Source: Bacillota bacterium (GTDB lineage Bacteria > Vulcanimicrobiota > JAJTBE01). Taken from it: a DNA stretch of 36,651 bases. The notes below the pieces were generated by a model, which was not told the origin of the DNA, did no database searches, and saw only the letters and a program-made list of their open reading frames with translations. This document shows, piece after piece, positions 16,468 to 25,151 of this stretch. A program made the translations under genes and the position numbers. The DNA is taken from contig JAJTBE010000106.1 of assembly GCA_021287065.1 (NCBI GenBank), positions 1 through 36,651 of the forward strand, given 5' to 3'. Within the stretch, counting starts at the first letter, position 1. Each line of letters opens with the position of its first letter.

Positions 16468-16820
16468 AAAAACGGAAACATAATACCAACTGTAGCGGCG
16501 ATCCTAATGCCCGGAAATTAAGGTATGAATTTGTCTCAACGCTCACGAGAATTATGTTCATTCGCCCAACTTCCAGAGAAAACTTTTTGAAAAAAGTTTC
16601 CTCCGGACCTCCATCCCAAAACTTTTGAATTGGGGGACCGACCGGGGACCGTGGGGATTAGAGAATCGGGGATCCGGGGAAAGTTACGGGGGATCAGGGA
16701 ACGTCAGAGGGAACCACGCTTTTTTGGAAAAGCGAGGTTGCCCTCCGAACCTCCCTCCTTGAAAAACAATAGTATTGGCTTGAGAATTGGAGTAAATTGT
16801 ATTTATTCAGTTGTGTTGAG
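16468..16820 (+). repeat. dispersed repeat, copy C (full, with extra 5' module)
   Basis: Starts with an AAAAACGGAAACA-CCAACTG module that recurs in the inverted copy at 36251-36600, then runs through the same module order as copy B to GTAAATTGTATTTATTCAG. Identity to copies B and D is high in the centre and falls at the ends. Confidence 0.85.
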
Positions 16821-16840
16821 ACCGACCGGGGACAGGGGGG

Positions 16841-17150
16841 GGCAATGCCCATGAATTAAGGCATGGCTTTATCTGATCGCTCACGAGAATATTAACCGCA
16901 TTCCAAGCTTCCAGAGAAAACTTTTTGAAAAAAGTTTCCTCCGGACCTCCATCCCAAAACTTTTGAATTGGGGGACCGACCGGGGACCGTGAGGATTAGA
17001 GAATCGGGGATCCGGGGGCAGTGACGGGGGATCAGGGACAGTCAGAGGGAACCACGCTTTTTTGGAAAAGCGAGGTTGCCCTCCAAACCTCCCTCCCTGA
17101 AAAACAAGAGTATTGGGGCTGGGGGATTTGAGTGGATTTTACTAATACGA
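16841..17150 (+). repeat. dispersed repeat, copy D (full)
   Basis: Starts GGCAATGCCCATGAATTAAGG and ends GGATTTTACTAATACG, with all internal modules. It follows copy C after about 20 bases that repeat the GACCGACCGGGGACAGG element. Confidence 0.85.
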
Positions 17151-17405
17151 TTTAACTCAGGAGCAGGCGGAGCCTGCGATTTGGTGATATTGACGGTTGA
17201 TTTTCAAGCTGTGGGGGTTTTGGGGGAAATTGCTAACCTTTTTGAAAACTGCGCAGCAGATTTCAAAAAAGTAAAACAAAAAAAAAGCAATCAAAGTCGA
17301 TATGCAAAAGACAGCATTCAAAAAGAAAAAGAAAGAAAATGAAGAAAAATTCAATAAGACTCAGTATGCAGAAAGCTAAATAAAAGAGAGCAGTAAAATG
17401 ATGCA
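17151..17405. other. AT-rich non-coding spacer
   Basis: Long A-runs on the plus strand (for example around 17275-17285 and 17320-17350) give low-complexity Lys/Phe-rich open frames on both strands. None has a ribosome binding site or a recognisable product. I see no RNA gene or clear hairpin here. Confidence 0.5.
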
Positions 17406-17525
17406 CCGAAAGTTTTTTGAAGGGAGGTCGGGGGGAACTTTTTTTCAAAAAAGTTCCCCCCGAAAAACGGTTTCCCAAAAAAAGCGGATTAAAGCAAATT
17501 TTATTAATACAGCGGCATTGGGCGG
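17406..17525 (+). repeat. dispersed repeat, degenerate copy F with perfect 15-bp inverted repeat
   Basis: Contains GGGGGGAACTTTTTT and AAAAAAGTTCCCCCC (17430-17444 and 17447-17461), an exact 15-bp inverted repeat around TC, and ends AAATTTTATTAATACAGCGGC like copies B and D. The middle modules are missing. The dyad could end transcription coming from the DUF192 gene on the minus strand. Confidence 0.65.
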
Positions 17526-18131
17526 CTATTCCACTTTGAATGTATCCCCGACCTTGATTCCATGGGTTTTTACAAATCCAGCGCTGACTTCGAGGAAGTA
17601 ATTTGCCTCTGAATCCGGTGTGTATGAAGGTATGTTTGTGCTGAGGGGATTTGACGGGTTGGGGACATTTTCCCTGATATAAACAACTTTATTGTCATTT
17701 ATCCACAATACATCAAGGGGAAATCTCATGCCATACATCCACATTGTGTAAATGCCTTTTTCGTCAAAAACAAAAAGCATTCCATCGTTTTTGCCGAGTG
17801 AAGTTCTCCACGAAAGGCCGTCCTGTCTGGACTTGTCATCGTTGGCAATCTCCGCGCTTATTGTTGTTGAACCTATAGTTACATTTTTTCTCTGCAGTTC
17901 AGGCTGAGGGGTGGGGTAAACCACAGCAGAGGGCGTGGATGATGGAGTTGGTGAAACTACAGGGGATGGAGAAGCTGATGCCGAAGGAGTCGGGGAGGGG
18001 GATGCCGATACTGTAGGCGACGGCACTGGTGCTGCGGTGCCGCTTCCGCCTGAATCGGATCCTGAACAGGATGCAAAAGTAAACACTGCCAGAATAAACA
18101 GCAGTATGGTTGAGTAGAACCTGATTTTCAT
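17526..18131 (-). CDS. DUF192 lipoprotein
   Basis: 201 residues. Signal peptide with lipobox FASC (Cys22), then a Gly/Ser and Pro/Ser/Thr-rich linker (about 23-78), then a DUF192 domain (about 82-201). DUF192 features seen: RQDGLSWRTSLGKNDGMLFV, TMWMYGMRFPLDVLWI and EVSAGFVKTHGIKVGD. ATG 18131 follows GAGGT. DUF192 is a small beta-rich domain of unknown biochemical role, often exported. The linker would hold the domain away from the membrane. A similar Cys-Ser-Gly plus Pro/Ser/Thr linker occurs in the YCF48 lipoprotein at 30251-32944. The gene appears to be a single transcription unit. Confidence 0.88.
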   Translation of the reverse strand: MKIRFYSTILLFILAVFTFASCSGSDSGGSGTAAPVPSPTVSASPSPTPSASASPSPVVSPTPSSTPSAVVYPTPQPELQRKNVTIGSTTISAEIANDDKSRQDGLSWRTSLGKNDGMLFVFDEKGIYTMWMYGMRFPLDVLWINDNKVVYIRENVPNPSNPLSTNIPSYTPDSEANYFLEVSAGFVKTHGIKVGDTFKVE

Positions 18132-18156
18132 TAATTTACCTCAAAATATTCATAAA

Positions 18157-18190
18157 TAAAAAAAGGAGCTTCTCTGTGAAAGCTCCTTTA
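18157..18190 (-). terminator. intrinsic terminator of the peptidase gene at 18198-19085
   Basis: Minus strand: TAAAGGAGCTT, loop, AAGCTCCTTTTTTTTATTT, just after the stop codon. It separates the peptidase/pilin genes from the DUF192 gene. Confidence 0.88.
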
Positions 18191-18197
18191 TTATAAA

Positions 18198-19085
18198 CTA
18201 TTCGGGAAATAAACTGAAGCTTCCGGCCTGAATTTTGTTGCCTGCCATTGTGGTGAGAAGGCCTCCTGTAACAAAACCGCCGATAGCACCGAGAGGGCCT
18301 AATGTAACAGCACCTGCTGCGGCTCCTGCCAATGCACCCATATAAACGGGATAGTGGCTTGCCATTGACTTCCAGAAACTGGCTCCGGATGAATATACTG
18401 TTTCTGCACCGGGAATTTTCTGGAATGCATTGGGTCCAACTGCTTTGTGTCCAAAGAAGTTGGTAATTGGCACTTCAATGGGGTTGGGCATTGAAGCTAA
18501 AGCTCTCTGAACCAGTTCTGCGCAGTATTGTTCCTTGTCGGTTTCCTGATTGAAAGCTGAATCGTAAGGTTTGCCAAGCTGTGATCTTGCGTAATCAAGG
18601 GCAGCTTTTTTATCTTCTTCCGATTTGTAGGGCGGTCTGATTATTTCGACCATTATGCGGCCGTCAAGGTATTCCCTGAGATCGGTTCTGATAACGCCTT
18701 TGCCGCTTGGGTCCCCTGTGGTGGCTTCGAGAAACTTTCCATCGCCTTCATAAATAGCTGCATGTGTAAGATCTGAGTTAAAAACTGTCTTTTCGAGAAT
18801 CTGCCAGCCTGGGTATGCATTATTTGTTTCAAGAATAACATCTCCGGGCTTGATTGAACTCATTATCTTTTCCACATCTGCTTTGGGAAAAGATTTTGTG
18901 GTGGTGGGGACTCTTACATCCAGAAGAGCTGTAAACCAGTTTCCGCCCCCCTCTTTGAAGTTTTCCGCCTGATTGCCCAGTGAAACTGAATCTGACGGAT
19001 TCTTGGGCGCCTCTTCTTTTTTTGTTTGAGGTGCTGCCTGTTGTACAGGTATCTGGTTGAATTTTGCCGATGATATGGAATCCAT
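18198..19085 (-). CDS. YiiX/NlpC-P60-like (permuted papain) cysteine peptidase, paralogue 1
   Basis: 295 residues, ATG 19085 after GGAGGG. Residues 1-45 look disordered, with an MDSISS start and PSDSVSLG at 30-37. The domain at about 76-215 has the marks of the YaeF/YiiX (DUF830) permuted papain group: GDVILETN, THAAIYEGDGKFLEA (His108) and the late nucleophile YCAELV (Cys188), with LGKPYD before it. The reversed order (His before Cys) is the permuted arrangement. The end (about 245-285) is a Gly/Ala-rich hydrophobic pair of segments with GxxxG spacing that could insert in a membrane. There is no signal peptide. Family members are amidases or peptidases acting on cell wall, lipid or peptide substrates; the substrate here is unknown. 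It is closely similar to the protein of 19649-20572. Confidence 0.85.
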   Translation of the reverse strand: MDSISSAKFNQIPVQQAAPQTKKEEAPKNPSDSVSLGNQAENFKEGGGNWFTALLDVRVPTTTKSFPKADVEKIMSSIKPGDVILETNNAYPGWQILEKTVFNSDLTHAAIYEGDGKFLEATTGDPSGKGVIRTDLREYLDGRIMVEIIRPPYKSEEDKKAALDYARSQLGKPYDSAFNQETDKEQYCAELVQRALASMPNPIEVPITNFFGHKAVGPNAFQKIPGAETVYSSGASFWKSMASHYPVYMGALAGAAAGAVTLGPLGAIGGFVTGGLLTTMAGNKIQAGSFSLFPE

Positions 19086-19176
19086 AATATCCCTCCGGTT
19101 ATGTACTGGTAAAAGTCTGTAATCCCTTTGAAATATTTTAATTTATATGTTAACCGCTGTCAATCGGTCATGTCGA

Positions 19177-19566
19177 TTAACGTATAATTTTCAAGCCTTC
19201 ACGGGATGTGAACATAGGATTATCGGGCTTCACGCCGATTGCTTCGTGGTTGTTTCCTTTGCAGTAAAAAGTATATGCGTCCGGATTTGCGGATTTTGTG
19301 TATGAAGAAATATAAACAGTTGATGTGCCTGCTGAAGCGCATGTAGGTATTTGTCTGAGATACTTCGGGGTAATCTGTTCAAGTTTATCGGGATAACACC
19401 CATGATTGTCATCGGCATACATTTTAAGGGCAATTCCAATATTTTTACAGTTTGAAGGGCACTGTGTGCAGGGCGATGGGCTTCTGGCTCTCAGAAACCC
19501 CGGGATTATCAGAAGTGCTGAAATGCTGATTAAAAGCAAAATGAGAAAAATTTTGTTCAATGACAT
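19177..19566 (-). CDS. degenerate pilin-like protein lacking the prepilin cleavage site
   Basis: 129 residues. From PGFLRARS onward it aligns with the pilin at 20820-21224: CPSNCKNIGIALKMYADDN, IPTCASAGTSTVYISSYT, NPDAYTFYCKGNNHEAIGV. The N-terminus, MSLNKIFLILLLISISALL, keeps the hydrophobic helix but has lost the GF-T-LIE processing site and Glu+5. The start at 19566 has GGAG close upstream; the longer frame to 19611 does not restore a leader. It may be a membrane-anchored pilin relative, or a decaying gene kept intact so far. It lies between the two peptidase paralogues. Confidence 0.75.
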   Translation of the reverse strand: MSLNKIFLILLLISISALLIIPGFLRARSPSPCTQCPSNCKNIGIALKMYADDNHGCYPDKLEQITPKYLRQIPTCASAGTSTVYISSYTKSANPDAYTFYCKGNNHEAIGVKPDNPMFTSREGLKIIR

Positions 19567-19648
19567 ATTTGCTCCACATAATTTCAAAAATTGCCCGGAA
19601 TACCTCAGCATATTTCTTCATAAATATGTAAATATTAACAAATGCCTG

Positions 19649-20572
19649 TTATATGACCTGATTTGGTGTTGGTGCTTCAGGATATAAGCTGAATTTACCA
19701 GCCTGAATTTTGTTTCCTGTCATTGTTGTAAGTATGCCCCCGGCAATAAAGCCGCCAAAGGCACCCAGAGAACCCATTATGGAACCACCTGTTGTTGCAC
19801 CGGCCGCTGCCCCCAGATAAACGGGGAAGTGGCTTGCCATAGCTGTCCAGAAGTTTGAGTTTGATGTATAAACTGTCTCCACACCGGGAATTTTCTGAAA
19901 TGCCGCCGGACTTACCGCTTTATGTCCAAAAAAGCTTGTTATGGGCACATCTATGGGATTGGGCATGGAAGCTAAAGCCTTCTGAACCAGTTCAGTGCAA
20001 TAAAACTCTTTGTCATCTTCCTGATTGAGCTTTGCATCATAAGGCTTTCCAAGCTGCGCTCTTGCATAATCAAGTGCTGCTTTCTTATCTTCTTCCGACT
20101 TGTATGGAGGTCTTAAAACTTCGAGTTTGATTCGTCCCTCAAGATATTTTCTCAGATCCGTCCGAATGACTCCCCTGCCGTCAGGGTCTGTGGTGGTTGC
20201 TTCAATAAACTGCCCGTCGCCTTCATAAATGGCGGCGTGGGTGTAATTGGAATTGAAAACTGCCTTTCCAAGAACCTGCCAGCTTGGATATGCGTTGTTT
20301 GTCTCAAGAATAATATCCCCGGGCTTTATGGAATTCATAATTAATTCCGTATCTGTTTCCGGAAAGTTTTTTGTAACAGTGGGGACTCTGATGTCCAGAA
20401 CCGCAGCCTGCCAGTTTCTGGTTCCGGATTTAACGCTTTTTTCCCTTTTGCTTTCCCCTGCGCTTATTGACACATTGTCGGACGGTTCTGAAGGAGTTTC
20501 GTTTTTCTTTATTCCGGATGTCTTCGGTTGAACCGGTACATGGTTAAATGCTGCTGATGATATGGAATCCAT
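19649..20572 (-). CDS. YiiX/NlpC-P60-like (permuted papain) cysteine peptidase, paralogue 2
   Basis: 307 residues, ATG 20572 after GGGGGAT. It aligns with paralogue 1 over its whole length: start MDSISSAAFNHVPVQ, motif PSDNVSIS (30-37), GDIILETNNAYPSWQ, His112 in THAAIYEGDG, Cys192 in YCTELV, and the same Gly/Ala-rich end. It carries a few extra residues in the linker and a C-terminal PTPNQVI tail. Conservation of both catalytic residues suggests both copies are active. With the pilin genes it forms an alternating pilin, peptidase, pilin, peptidase order. Confidence 0.85.
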   Translation of the reverse strand: MDSISSAAFNHVPVQPKTSGIKKNETPSEPSDNVSISAGESKREKSVKSGTRNWQAAVLDIRVPTVTKNFPETDTELIMNSIKPGDIILETNNAYPSWQVLGKAVFNSNYTHAAIYEGDGQFIEATTTDPDGRGVIRTDLRKYLEGRIKLEVLRPPYKSEEDKKAALDYARAQLGKPYDAKLNQEDDKEFYCTELVQKALASMPNPIDVPITSFFGHKAVSPAAFQKIPGVETVYTSNSNFWTAMASHFPVYLGAAAGATTGGSIMGSLGAFGGFIAGGILTTMTGNKIQAGKFSLYPEAPTPNQVI

Positions 20573-20764
20573 AATATCCCCCGCTATATCTGTAATTTAT
20601 AATTAATTTTATTAATATTTTATATTATTACCTGAAAAGTGTCAATCAACTCAGGCTTGGCATGCTTTTTTTAATGTGTGAATTATTATAATAAATAAAT
20701 ATTTTATTTGTTTAAGCAATCTTGAAAATACACTGAATTTAATATACAATGGTATGATAAGCAA

Positions 20765-20796
20765 AATAAAAACAGACGGGTTGCAGCCCGTCTGTT
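20765..20796 (-). terminator. intrinsic terminator of the pilin gene
   Basis: Minus strand: ACAGACGGG, loop CTGCAA, CCCGTCTGT, then TTTTATTTT, about 25 bases after the pilin stop. The pilin therefore forms its own transcript. The AT-rich 190 bases beyond it should hold the promoter of peptidase paralogue 2, which I cannot place with confidence. Confidence 0.93.
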
Positions 20797-20819
20797 GAAA
20801 AAAGCTTAGTCAGATATAA

Positions 20820-21224
20820 TTATCTGGCCTGAAGTCCTGATGTCGAGTTGTACTGAGGATAGTTAGCACCAACTCCTACTGCTGAATGGTTTGTGCCATT
20901 GCAATAGAATGTATAGGCATCAGGATTCTGTCTTCCTGAGTAGGAAGAAGTGTAAACTGTGCTTGAGCCTGCTGAAGCGCATGTAGGAATTGTTCTCATA
21001 TAGTTGCCGGTAATCTGTGACATACCTGTGGTGGGGTAGTGTCCTGCGTTATCGGTTGAATACATTTCGAGAGCTGTTCCTATGTTTTTGCAGTTCGACT
21101 GGCACTGGGTATACTGACCCTGAGCTCTTGCCCTTAAGAAGTTGGGGACAAGGATAGCCGCCAGAATGGCGATGATTGCAATAACAATCATGAGCTCGAT
21201 CAGTGTGAAGCCTTTTTTCTTCAT
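20820..21224 (-). CDS. type IV pilin / major pseudopilin (GspG-like)
   Basis: 134 residues. MKKKGFTLIELMIVIAIIAI is a canonical type IV prepilin start: basic leader of 5, Gly before Phe+1, Glu+5, conserved helix. PNFLRARAQGQYTQCQSNCKNIGTALEMY then follows, as in GspG-like and short type IVa pilins. Cys pairs (TQCQSNC, TFYC, PTC) may form disulfides. ATG 21224 follows GGAGG. It is the only canonical major-pilin candidate in the window and is a likely substrate of the assembly machine at 7785-11715, though it is about 10 kb away and transcribed alone. Confidence 0.92.
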   Translation of the reverse strand: MKKKGFTLIELMIVIAIIAILAAILVPNFLRARAQGQYTQCQSNCKNIGTALEMYSTDNAGHYPTTGMSQITGNYMRTIPTCASAGSSTVYTSSYSGRQNPDAYTFYCNGTNHSAVGVGANYPQYNSTSGLQAR

Positions 21225-21406
21225 GTTTTACCTCCGTATAATGTGATCCAGAAATGGCTCAATAATTTTCCCCAAAATGATGTTTCTTAGACACATTTTT
21301 TAAAAAAAAAATTGTCTGGCTGGGGGAAGCACAAATATATAGAAGGCTTGAAACCTTGTAAAATGGGGATTTCAGGTTCTTGATTTTTTTTGTTTTTTCA
21401 TGTTTT

Positions 21407-22534
21407 TTATTTTAAAAGTTTTACGAATTCTCCATATCCCTCCTTTTCCATGTCTTCCTTCGGGATAAATTTTAAAGAAGCGGAATTGATGCAGTATCTC
21501 ATTCCTGTTGGTGAAGGTCCATCGTTGAAAACATGTCCCAGGTGGGATTTTCCTTTTTTGCTCCTTACCTCGGTTCTTGTCATACCGTAGGCGTTATCCT
21601 TTTTCTCCACAATGTTTTCCGGGTTTGCCGGCTTTGTGAAGCTTGGCCATCCTGTGCCTGAATCAAATTTATCCGAGGACAGAAAAAGAGGTTCTCCTGA
21701 CACAACATCCACATATATGCCTTCTCTGTGGTTGTTCCAGTATTCATTTTTAAACGGCGGTTCGGTTCCGCATTCCTGAGTTACATGGTATTGAAGTTCA
21801 GTCAGATTTTTTCTCGGATCCGGCTTTATTATGCATCTCTGGCAGGTTTTAGGTTGCGGTGTCGGATGCATTTCCCAGTTTTCTTCTATGAAAGTATCTC
21901 TTCCTGAGCCGTGTCTGTAGAGTTTATATCTGAAAGGTTCTTTTTTGTCGTAGTCCTGATGGTAGGTTTCAGCAGCATAAAAGGGCCTGGCTTCCCTTAT
22001 TTCTGTTACTATGGGTTTTTTGAAGAAACCTGACTTCAGGAGATTCTTCTTTGAGAGTTCAGCGGCTTCTTTCTGATGTTCATCAAAATAAAATATTGCC
22101 GTTCTGTACTGGGAGCCTCTGTCTGCGAATTGTCCGCCGTCATCGGTGGGATCGATCTGTCTCCAGAAAATATCAAGAAGAGTTTCGTATGCTACTTTGT
22201 CGGGATCGTATTCAATTTTGATTGCTTCGAGGTGTCCGGTTTTTCCTGTGCATACTTCAGAATAAGTTGGGTCCGGTTTTTCCCCGCCAGTGTATCCTGA
22301 TGTAACACTGATAACCCCTTCGGTTTCCCTGAAAGGTTTTACCATACACCAGAAACATCCGCCTGCAAAGACAGCTGTCCGGAAATTGCTGTTTTTGTTT
22401 TTACTTTCATTTGTCATTTTTACATCACCCTTTTTTGTATCATGCAGTTTTTGTTTTATTGAAACAGTAGTTGTAAGCGAGAAGAAAATGGCTATAGTGA
22501 TTATTAACAGAATTAATAACCGGGAAGTTTTCAT
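21407..22534 (-). CDS. msrAB: exported MsrA-MsrB fusion, methionine sulfoxide reductase
   Basis: 375 residues: an N-terminal signal or anchor segment (about 5-25), the MsrA domain (about 52-215) with GGCFWC (Cys60), and the MsrB domain (about 240-370) with [14 protein letters not shown] and the catalytic [11 protein letters not shown] (Cys348). MsrB zinc-site Cys pairs are absent, as in many fused forms. The start at 22534 follows GGAGGA and removes a 22-residue extension. MsrA repairs S- and MsrB R-methionine sulfoxide. The N-terminal segment places it outside the cytoplasm, where it would protect envelope proteins; its electron donor is not in the window. It is divergent from secG. Confidence 0.94.
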   Translation of the reverse strand: MKTSRLLILLIITIAIFFSLTTTVSIKQKLHDTKKGDVKMTNESKNKNSNFRTAVFAGGCFWCMVKPFRETEGVISVTSGYTGGEKPDPTYSEVCTGKTGHLEAIKIEYDPDKVAYETLLDIFWRQIDPTDDGGQFADRGSQYRTAIFYFDEHQKEAAELSKKNLLKSGFFKKPIVTEIREARPFYAAETYHQDYDKKEPFRYKLYRHGSGRDTFIEENWEMHPTPQPKTCQRCIIKPDPRKNLTELQYHVTQECGTEPPFKNEYWNNHREGIYVDVVSGEPLFLSSDKFDSGTGWPSFTKPANPENIVEKKDNAYGMTRTEVRSKKGKSHLGHVFNDGPSPTGMRYCINSASLKFIPKEDMEKEGYGEFVKLLK

Positions 22535-22587
22535 GAAAATTCCTCCAGTCAGAGAAAAAAATATTGGTGAAAAAAATTTTTTCTCTA

Positions 22588-22616
22588 TTGACGTAAACAA
22601 TGCAAAAATATATAAT
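22588..22616 (+). promoter_or_regulatory. sigma70-type promoter of secG
   Basis: TTGACG (22588-22593), a 17-base spacer and an exact TATAAT (22611-22616). The leader to the secG start is about 105 bases and contains a GC-rich stretch (22645-22705) with possible pairing, GGGGTCAGCGC and GGGCCTCGACTGCCCC. Confidence 0.8.
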
Positions 22617-22728
22617 GTGTCCGAACTATAAAAGTTTTTTTATTTTTAGGGCAAAAGGGGTCAGCGCAGGACAGAGTATATAACAGACAGGGCCTCGACT
22701 GCCCCGGCGTAAAAGGAGTTGTATTGTA

Positions 22729-23079
22729 ATGTGGCAGTTTGTATTTGACCGGGCGATGATAATGTTGGCTCAGGTTTCCGGCGCCCCTGCCGCGCCCAAC
22801 AGCGTCAGCGCACCAATGGCTGCTTCCGGCGCTCACAACTTTGGAGTCTTCCATGTTCTCTTCCTGTTTATCTATTTTCTTGTCTGCGTCGGACTTGTTG
22901 CTGCAGTGCTTCTCCAGACAACAAAGAGCGAAGGCCTTTCCGGTATAATCGGAGGCGGCGCACAGTCAGTCTTCAGAGGAAAGAAAGGTATGGAAGAGAG
23001 ACTTCAGGAAGCCACAAATTATCTGGCTGTCAGCTTCATCGTTCTTTCACTGCTTCTGAGCGTATTCGCATTCAGATAA
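22729..23079 (+). CDS. secG: preprotein translocase subunit SecG
   Basis: 116 residues. Two membrane spans (about 38-58 and 93-113) bracket the hallmark loop LLQTTKSEGLSGIIGGGAQS. Met1 at 22729 follows AAGGAG. The N-terminal extension of about 36 residues, rich in Ala, Pro and Ser, is longer than in E. coli SecG, which begins almost at the first span. A later start at the internal Met10 is possible but lacks a ribosome binding site. SecG joins SecYE in the inner membrane to aid protein export. It begins the housekeeping block and lies just upstream of rpmE. Confidence 0.93.
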   Translation: MWQFVFDRAMIMLAQVSGAPAAPNSVSAPMAASGAHNFGVFHVLFLFIYFLVCVGLVAAVLLQTTKSEGLSGIIGGGAQSVFRGKKGMEERLQEATNYLAVSFIVLSLLLSVFAFR

Positions 23080-23125
23080 GCTGTTTGAATAAAAGTGTAT
23101 TCATTATTGATTTGAGGTGTATGAA

Positions 23126-23350
23126 ATGAAACCCAAGATCCACCCCACAGTGCACAAAACTTCCGTTACCTGCTCATGCGGCAACAAGTTTGAGACACTC
23201 TCCACCAGAAAGGATCTGAGAGTCGAAATCTGCTCACAGTGCCATCCTTTCTACACCGGCAAGATTCGCCAGTTCACCGGCGCCAATGTCGGCAGAGTGG
23301 AAGCATTCCGCAAGAGATATGGTCTGAAGGCAGAAGAATTAAATTCTTAG
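23126..23350 (+). CDS. rpmE: 50S ribosomal protein bL31
   Basis: 74 residues, [20 protein letters not shown], with the zinc-type Cys set (Cys16, Cys18, Cys36, Cys39) and the conserved [15 protein letters not shown] 23126 sits 6 bases after GAGGTG; a GTG at 23117 would add three residues and overlaps that site, so it is rejected. This is the zinc-containing form, distinct from the zinc-free paralogue some bacteria switch to under zinc shortage. A strong terminator follows, so secG and rpmE may form one unit. Confidence 0.96.
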   Translation: MKPKIHPTVHKTSVTCSCGNKFETLSTRKDLRVEICSQCHPFYTGKIRQFTGANVGRVEAFRKRYGLKAEELNS

Positions 23351-23360
23351 CTGTAAATAA

Positions 23361-23401
23361 AAACTTGCCGGTTCATTGAAATTGCCGGCAAGTTTTTTTA
23401 T
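23361..23401 (+). terminator. intrinsic terminator after rpmE
   Basis: AACTTGCCGG and CCGGCAAGTT pair around a 13-base loop and run into TTTTTTATT. Confidence 0.93.
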
Positions 23402-23434
23402 TGGCGCGATTTTTTTTCCCAAGGTGAGGTTAAT

Positions 23435-24007
23435 ATGCACGAAGGTTCCCCTAAAGGTTCAATCGAAGTTATTTGCGGAAGCATGTTCAGCGGCAAGAGT
23501 GAGGAGCTGATCCGCAGATTGAAGAGAGCTTCAATAGCAAGGTTGAAAGTTCAGGTTTTTAAACATAGTTTTGATGATCGTTTCCACGATATGAAAATAG
23601 CATCCCACAGCGGTTTTACATTTGAGGGTTATGCCGTCAGCAACATTGATCAGATAACAGGTATGCTCAAACCGGAAACTCAGGTTGTGGGTATTGACGA
23701 AGCCCAGTTTTTCAGCACTGATCTTATAGATTTGTGTGAAAAACTTGCAAAAAAAGGCATAAGGGTTATTGTGGCAGGTCTGGATCAGGATTTTGCCGGA
23801 AGGCCTTTTGGCTGTATGCCGGAACTGCTATGCGTTGCGGAAAGTGTTGACAAATTGTCGGCTATTTGCACAAAATGCGGAATGCCTGCATCCAAATCCC
23901 AGAGACTTATCGACGGAATGCCTGCTCCTGTTGACAGTCCCGTCATTGTGGTGGGAGCAGAGGAAAAATATGAGGCGAGATGCCGCCATTGCCACGAAAT
24001 TGGCTAA
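23435..24007 (+). CDS. tdk: thymidine kinase
   Basis: 190 residues. P-loop GSMFSGKS (15-22), the DEAQFF box (about 88-93) with the catalytic Glu, and two CxxC pairs (CTKC, CRHC) that bind structural zinc in type II thymidine kinases. ATG 23435 follows AAGGTGAGG. It phosphorylates thymidine to dTMP for salvage in the cytoplasm. It lies 24 bases before prfA; the tdk-prfA neighbourhood after rpmE is common in several phyla. Confidence 0.96.
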   Translation: MHEGSPKGSIEVICGSMFSGKSEELIRRLKRASIARLKVQVFKHSFDDRFHDMKIASHSGFTFEGYAVSNIDQITGMLKPETQVVGIDEAQFFSTDLIDLCEKLAKKGIRVIVAGLDQDFAGRPFGCMPELLCVAESVDKLSAICTKCGMPASKSQRLIDGMPAPVDSPVIVVGAEEKYEARCRHCHEIG

Positions 24008-24031
24008 TATTCTCCCGGAGGAATAAAGAAG

Positions 24032-25102
24032 ATGATAGAAAAACTCGAGAGACTTGAAGAAAAATTTAAATCACTAACCGAGCAGTTATGTGATCCTGCT
24101 GTTATAGCAGATATGGATAAGTACAAGCAGCTTTCCAAGGAAAGATCGGACCTTGATGCTGTTGTGGCCCTTGGCGTTCAGTACAGGGATGCAGTGAAAA
24201 ATATTGAAGATGCTGATGCAATGCTTGAGATGGAAGAAGATTCCAGCATGAGGGAATTTCTGAAAGAAGAAAGACACCAGCATAAGGAAGAACTCAAAGT
24301 TATTGAGAAAAAAATCCTTATGGAACTTCTGCCCAAAGATCCTTATGCCGACAGGGATATCATGGTTGAAATCCGTCAGGGGGCAGGCGGCGGGGAAGCT
24401 GCCATTTTTGCGGGACAGCTTATGAGAGCTTACATGAAATTTGCAGAACGCAAAGGATTCAAGACTGAGATTCTTGATATTCACGAAACCGAACTCAATG
24501 GAATAAAAGAAGTTATCTTCTCAATAAAGGGCAGGGGAGTTTATCCTGCTCTCAAATTCGAAAGCGGCGTTCACAGAGTGCAGAGAGTGCCCGATACAGA
24601 AGCATCCGGAAGGGTTCATACATCCACCATTACCGTAGCGGTTCTTCCTGAAGCGGAAGATGTTGACATCGAAATCAATCAGGCTGATCTCAGAATTGAT
24701 ACATACCGTTCATCATCAGCAGGCGGCCAGCATGTTAATAAAACCGACTCGGCAATCCGCATAACTCATATTCCCAGCGGCGTTGTGGTTGCCTGTCAGG
24801 ATGAAAGATCCCAGAGACAGAACAGGGAAAAAGCCATGAGAATTCTCCGTTCAAGACTTCTCGAGCAGGCTATAAGAAAACAGGAAGCTGAGATCGCTTC
24901 TTCAAGAAAAAGCCAGGTCGGTTCAGGCGACAGGTCGGAAAAAATAAGAACTTATAACTTCCCCCAGAGCCGTGTAACTGATCACCGCATTTCAGCCAAC
25001 TTTCATAACATAGAAGCTATTATGGAAGGCGGACTTGATGATATAGTCGAAGCATTGCAGAATGCGGAGAAAGAAGAGATGTTGCAGGCTGCCGGCGAAT
25101 AA
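24032..25102 (+). CDS. prfA: peptide chain release factor 1
   Basis: 356 residues, the usual RF1 length. GGQ motif at 231-233 in SSAGGQHVNKTDSAIRITHI, and the stop-codon recognition region around VPDTEASGRVHTSTITVAV. RF1 reads UAA and UAG. GGAGGAATAAAGAAG precedes ATG 24032. The prmC (hemK) methylase gene that often follows prfA is absent: the next gene is the MoxR-like ATPase. Confidence 0.97.
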   Translation: MIEKLERLEEKFKSLTEQLCDPAVIADMDKYKQLSKERSDLDAVVALGVQYRDAVKNIEDADAMLEMEEDSSMREFLKEERHQHKEELKVIEKKILMELLPKDPYADRDIMVEIRQGAGGGEAAIFAGQLMRAYMKFAERKGFKTEILDIHETELNGIKEVIFSIKGRGVYPALKFESGVHRVQRVPDTEASGRVHTSTITVAVLPEAEDVDIEINQADLRIDTYRSSSAGGQHVNKTDSAIRITHIPSGVVVACQDERSQRQNREKAMRILRSRLLEQAIRKQEAEIASSRKSQVGSGDRSEKIRTYNFPQSRVTDHRISANFHNIEAIMEGGLDDIVEALQNAEKEEMLQAAGE

Positions 25103-25151
25103 TTTGCAGAATGTTAACATTTTATTCATTTTAATTTGAATTTACATGTAT

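Noticed and set aside
16630-17342. Open frames within and beside repeat copies C and D
   Set aside because: The same peptide (EPPSLKN and flanks) appears in several copies only because the DNA repeats; there is no ribosome site, and frames break between copies.
15812-17525. Insertion sequence or CRISPR array
   Set aside because: No transposase frame, no clear terminal inverted repeats, and no unique spacers of even length.
23117-23125. GTG start for rpmE
   Set aside because: It lies within the ribosome binding site of the ATG at 23126, and the family starts at MKPKIHP-like sequence.
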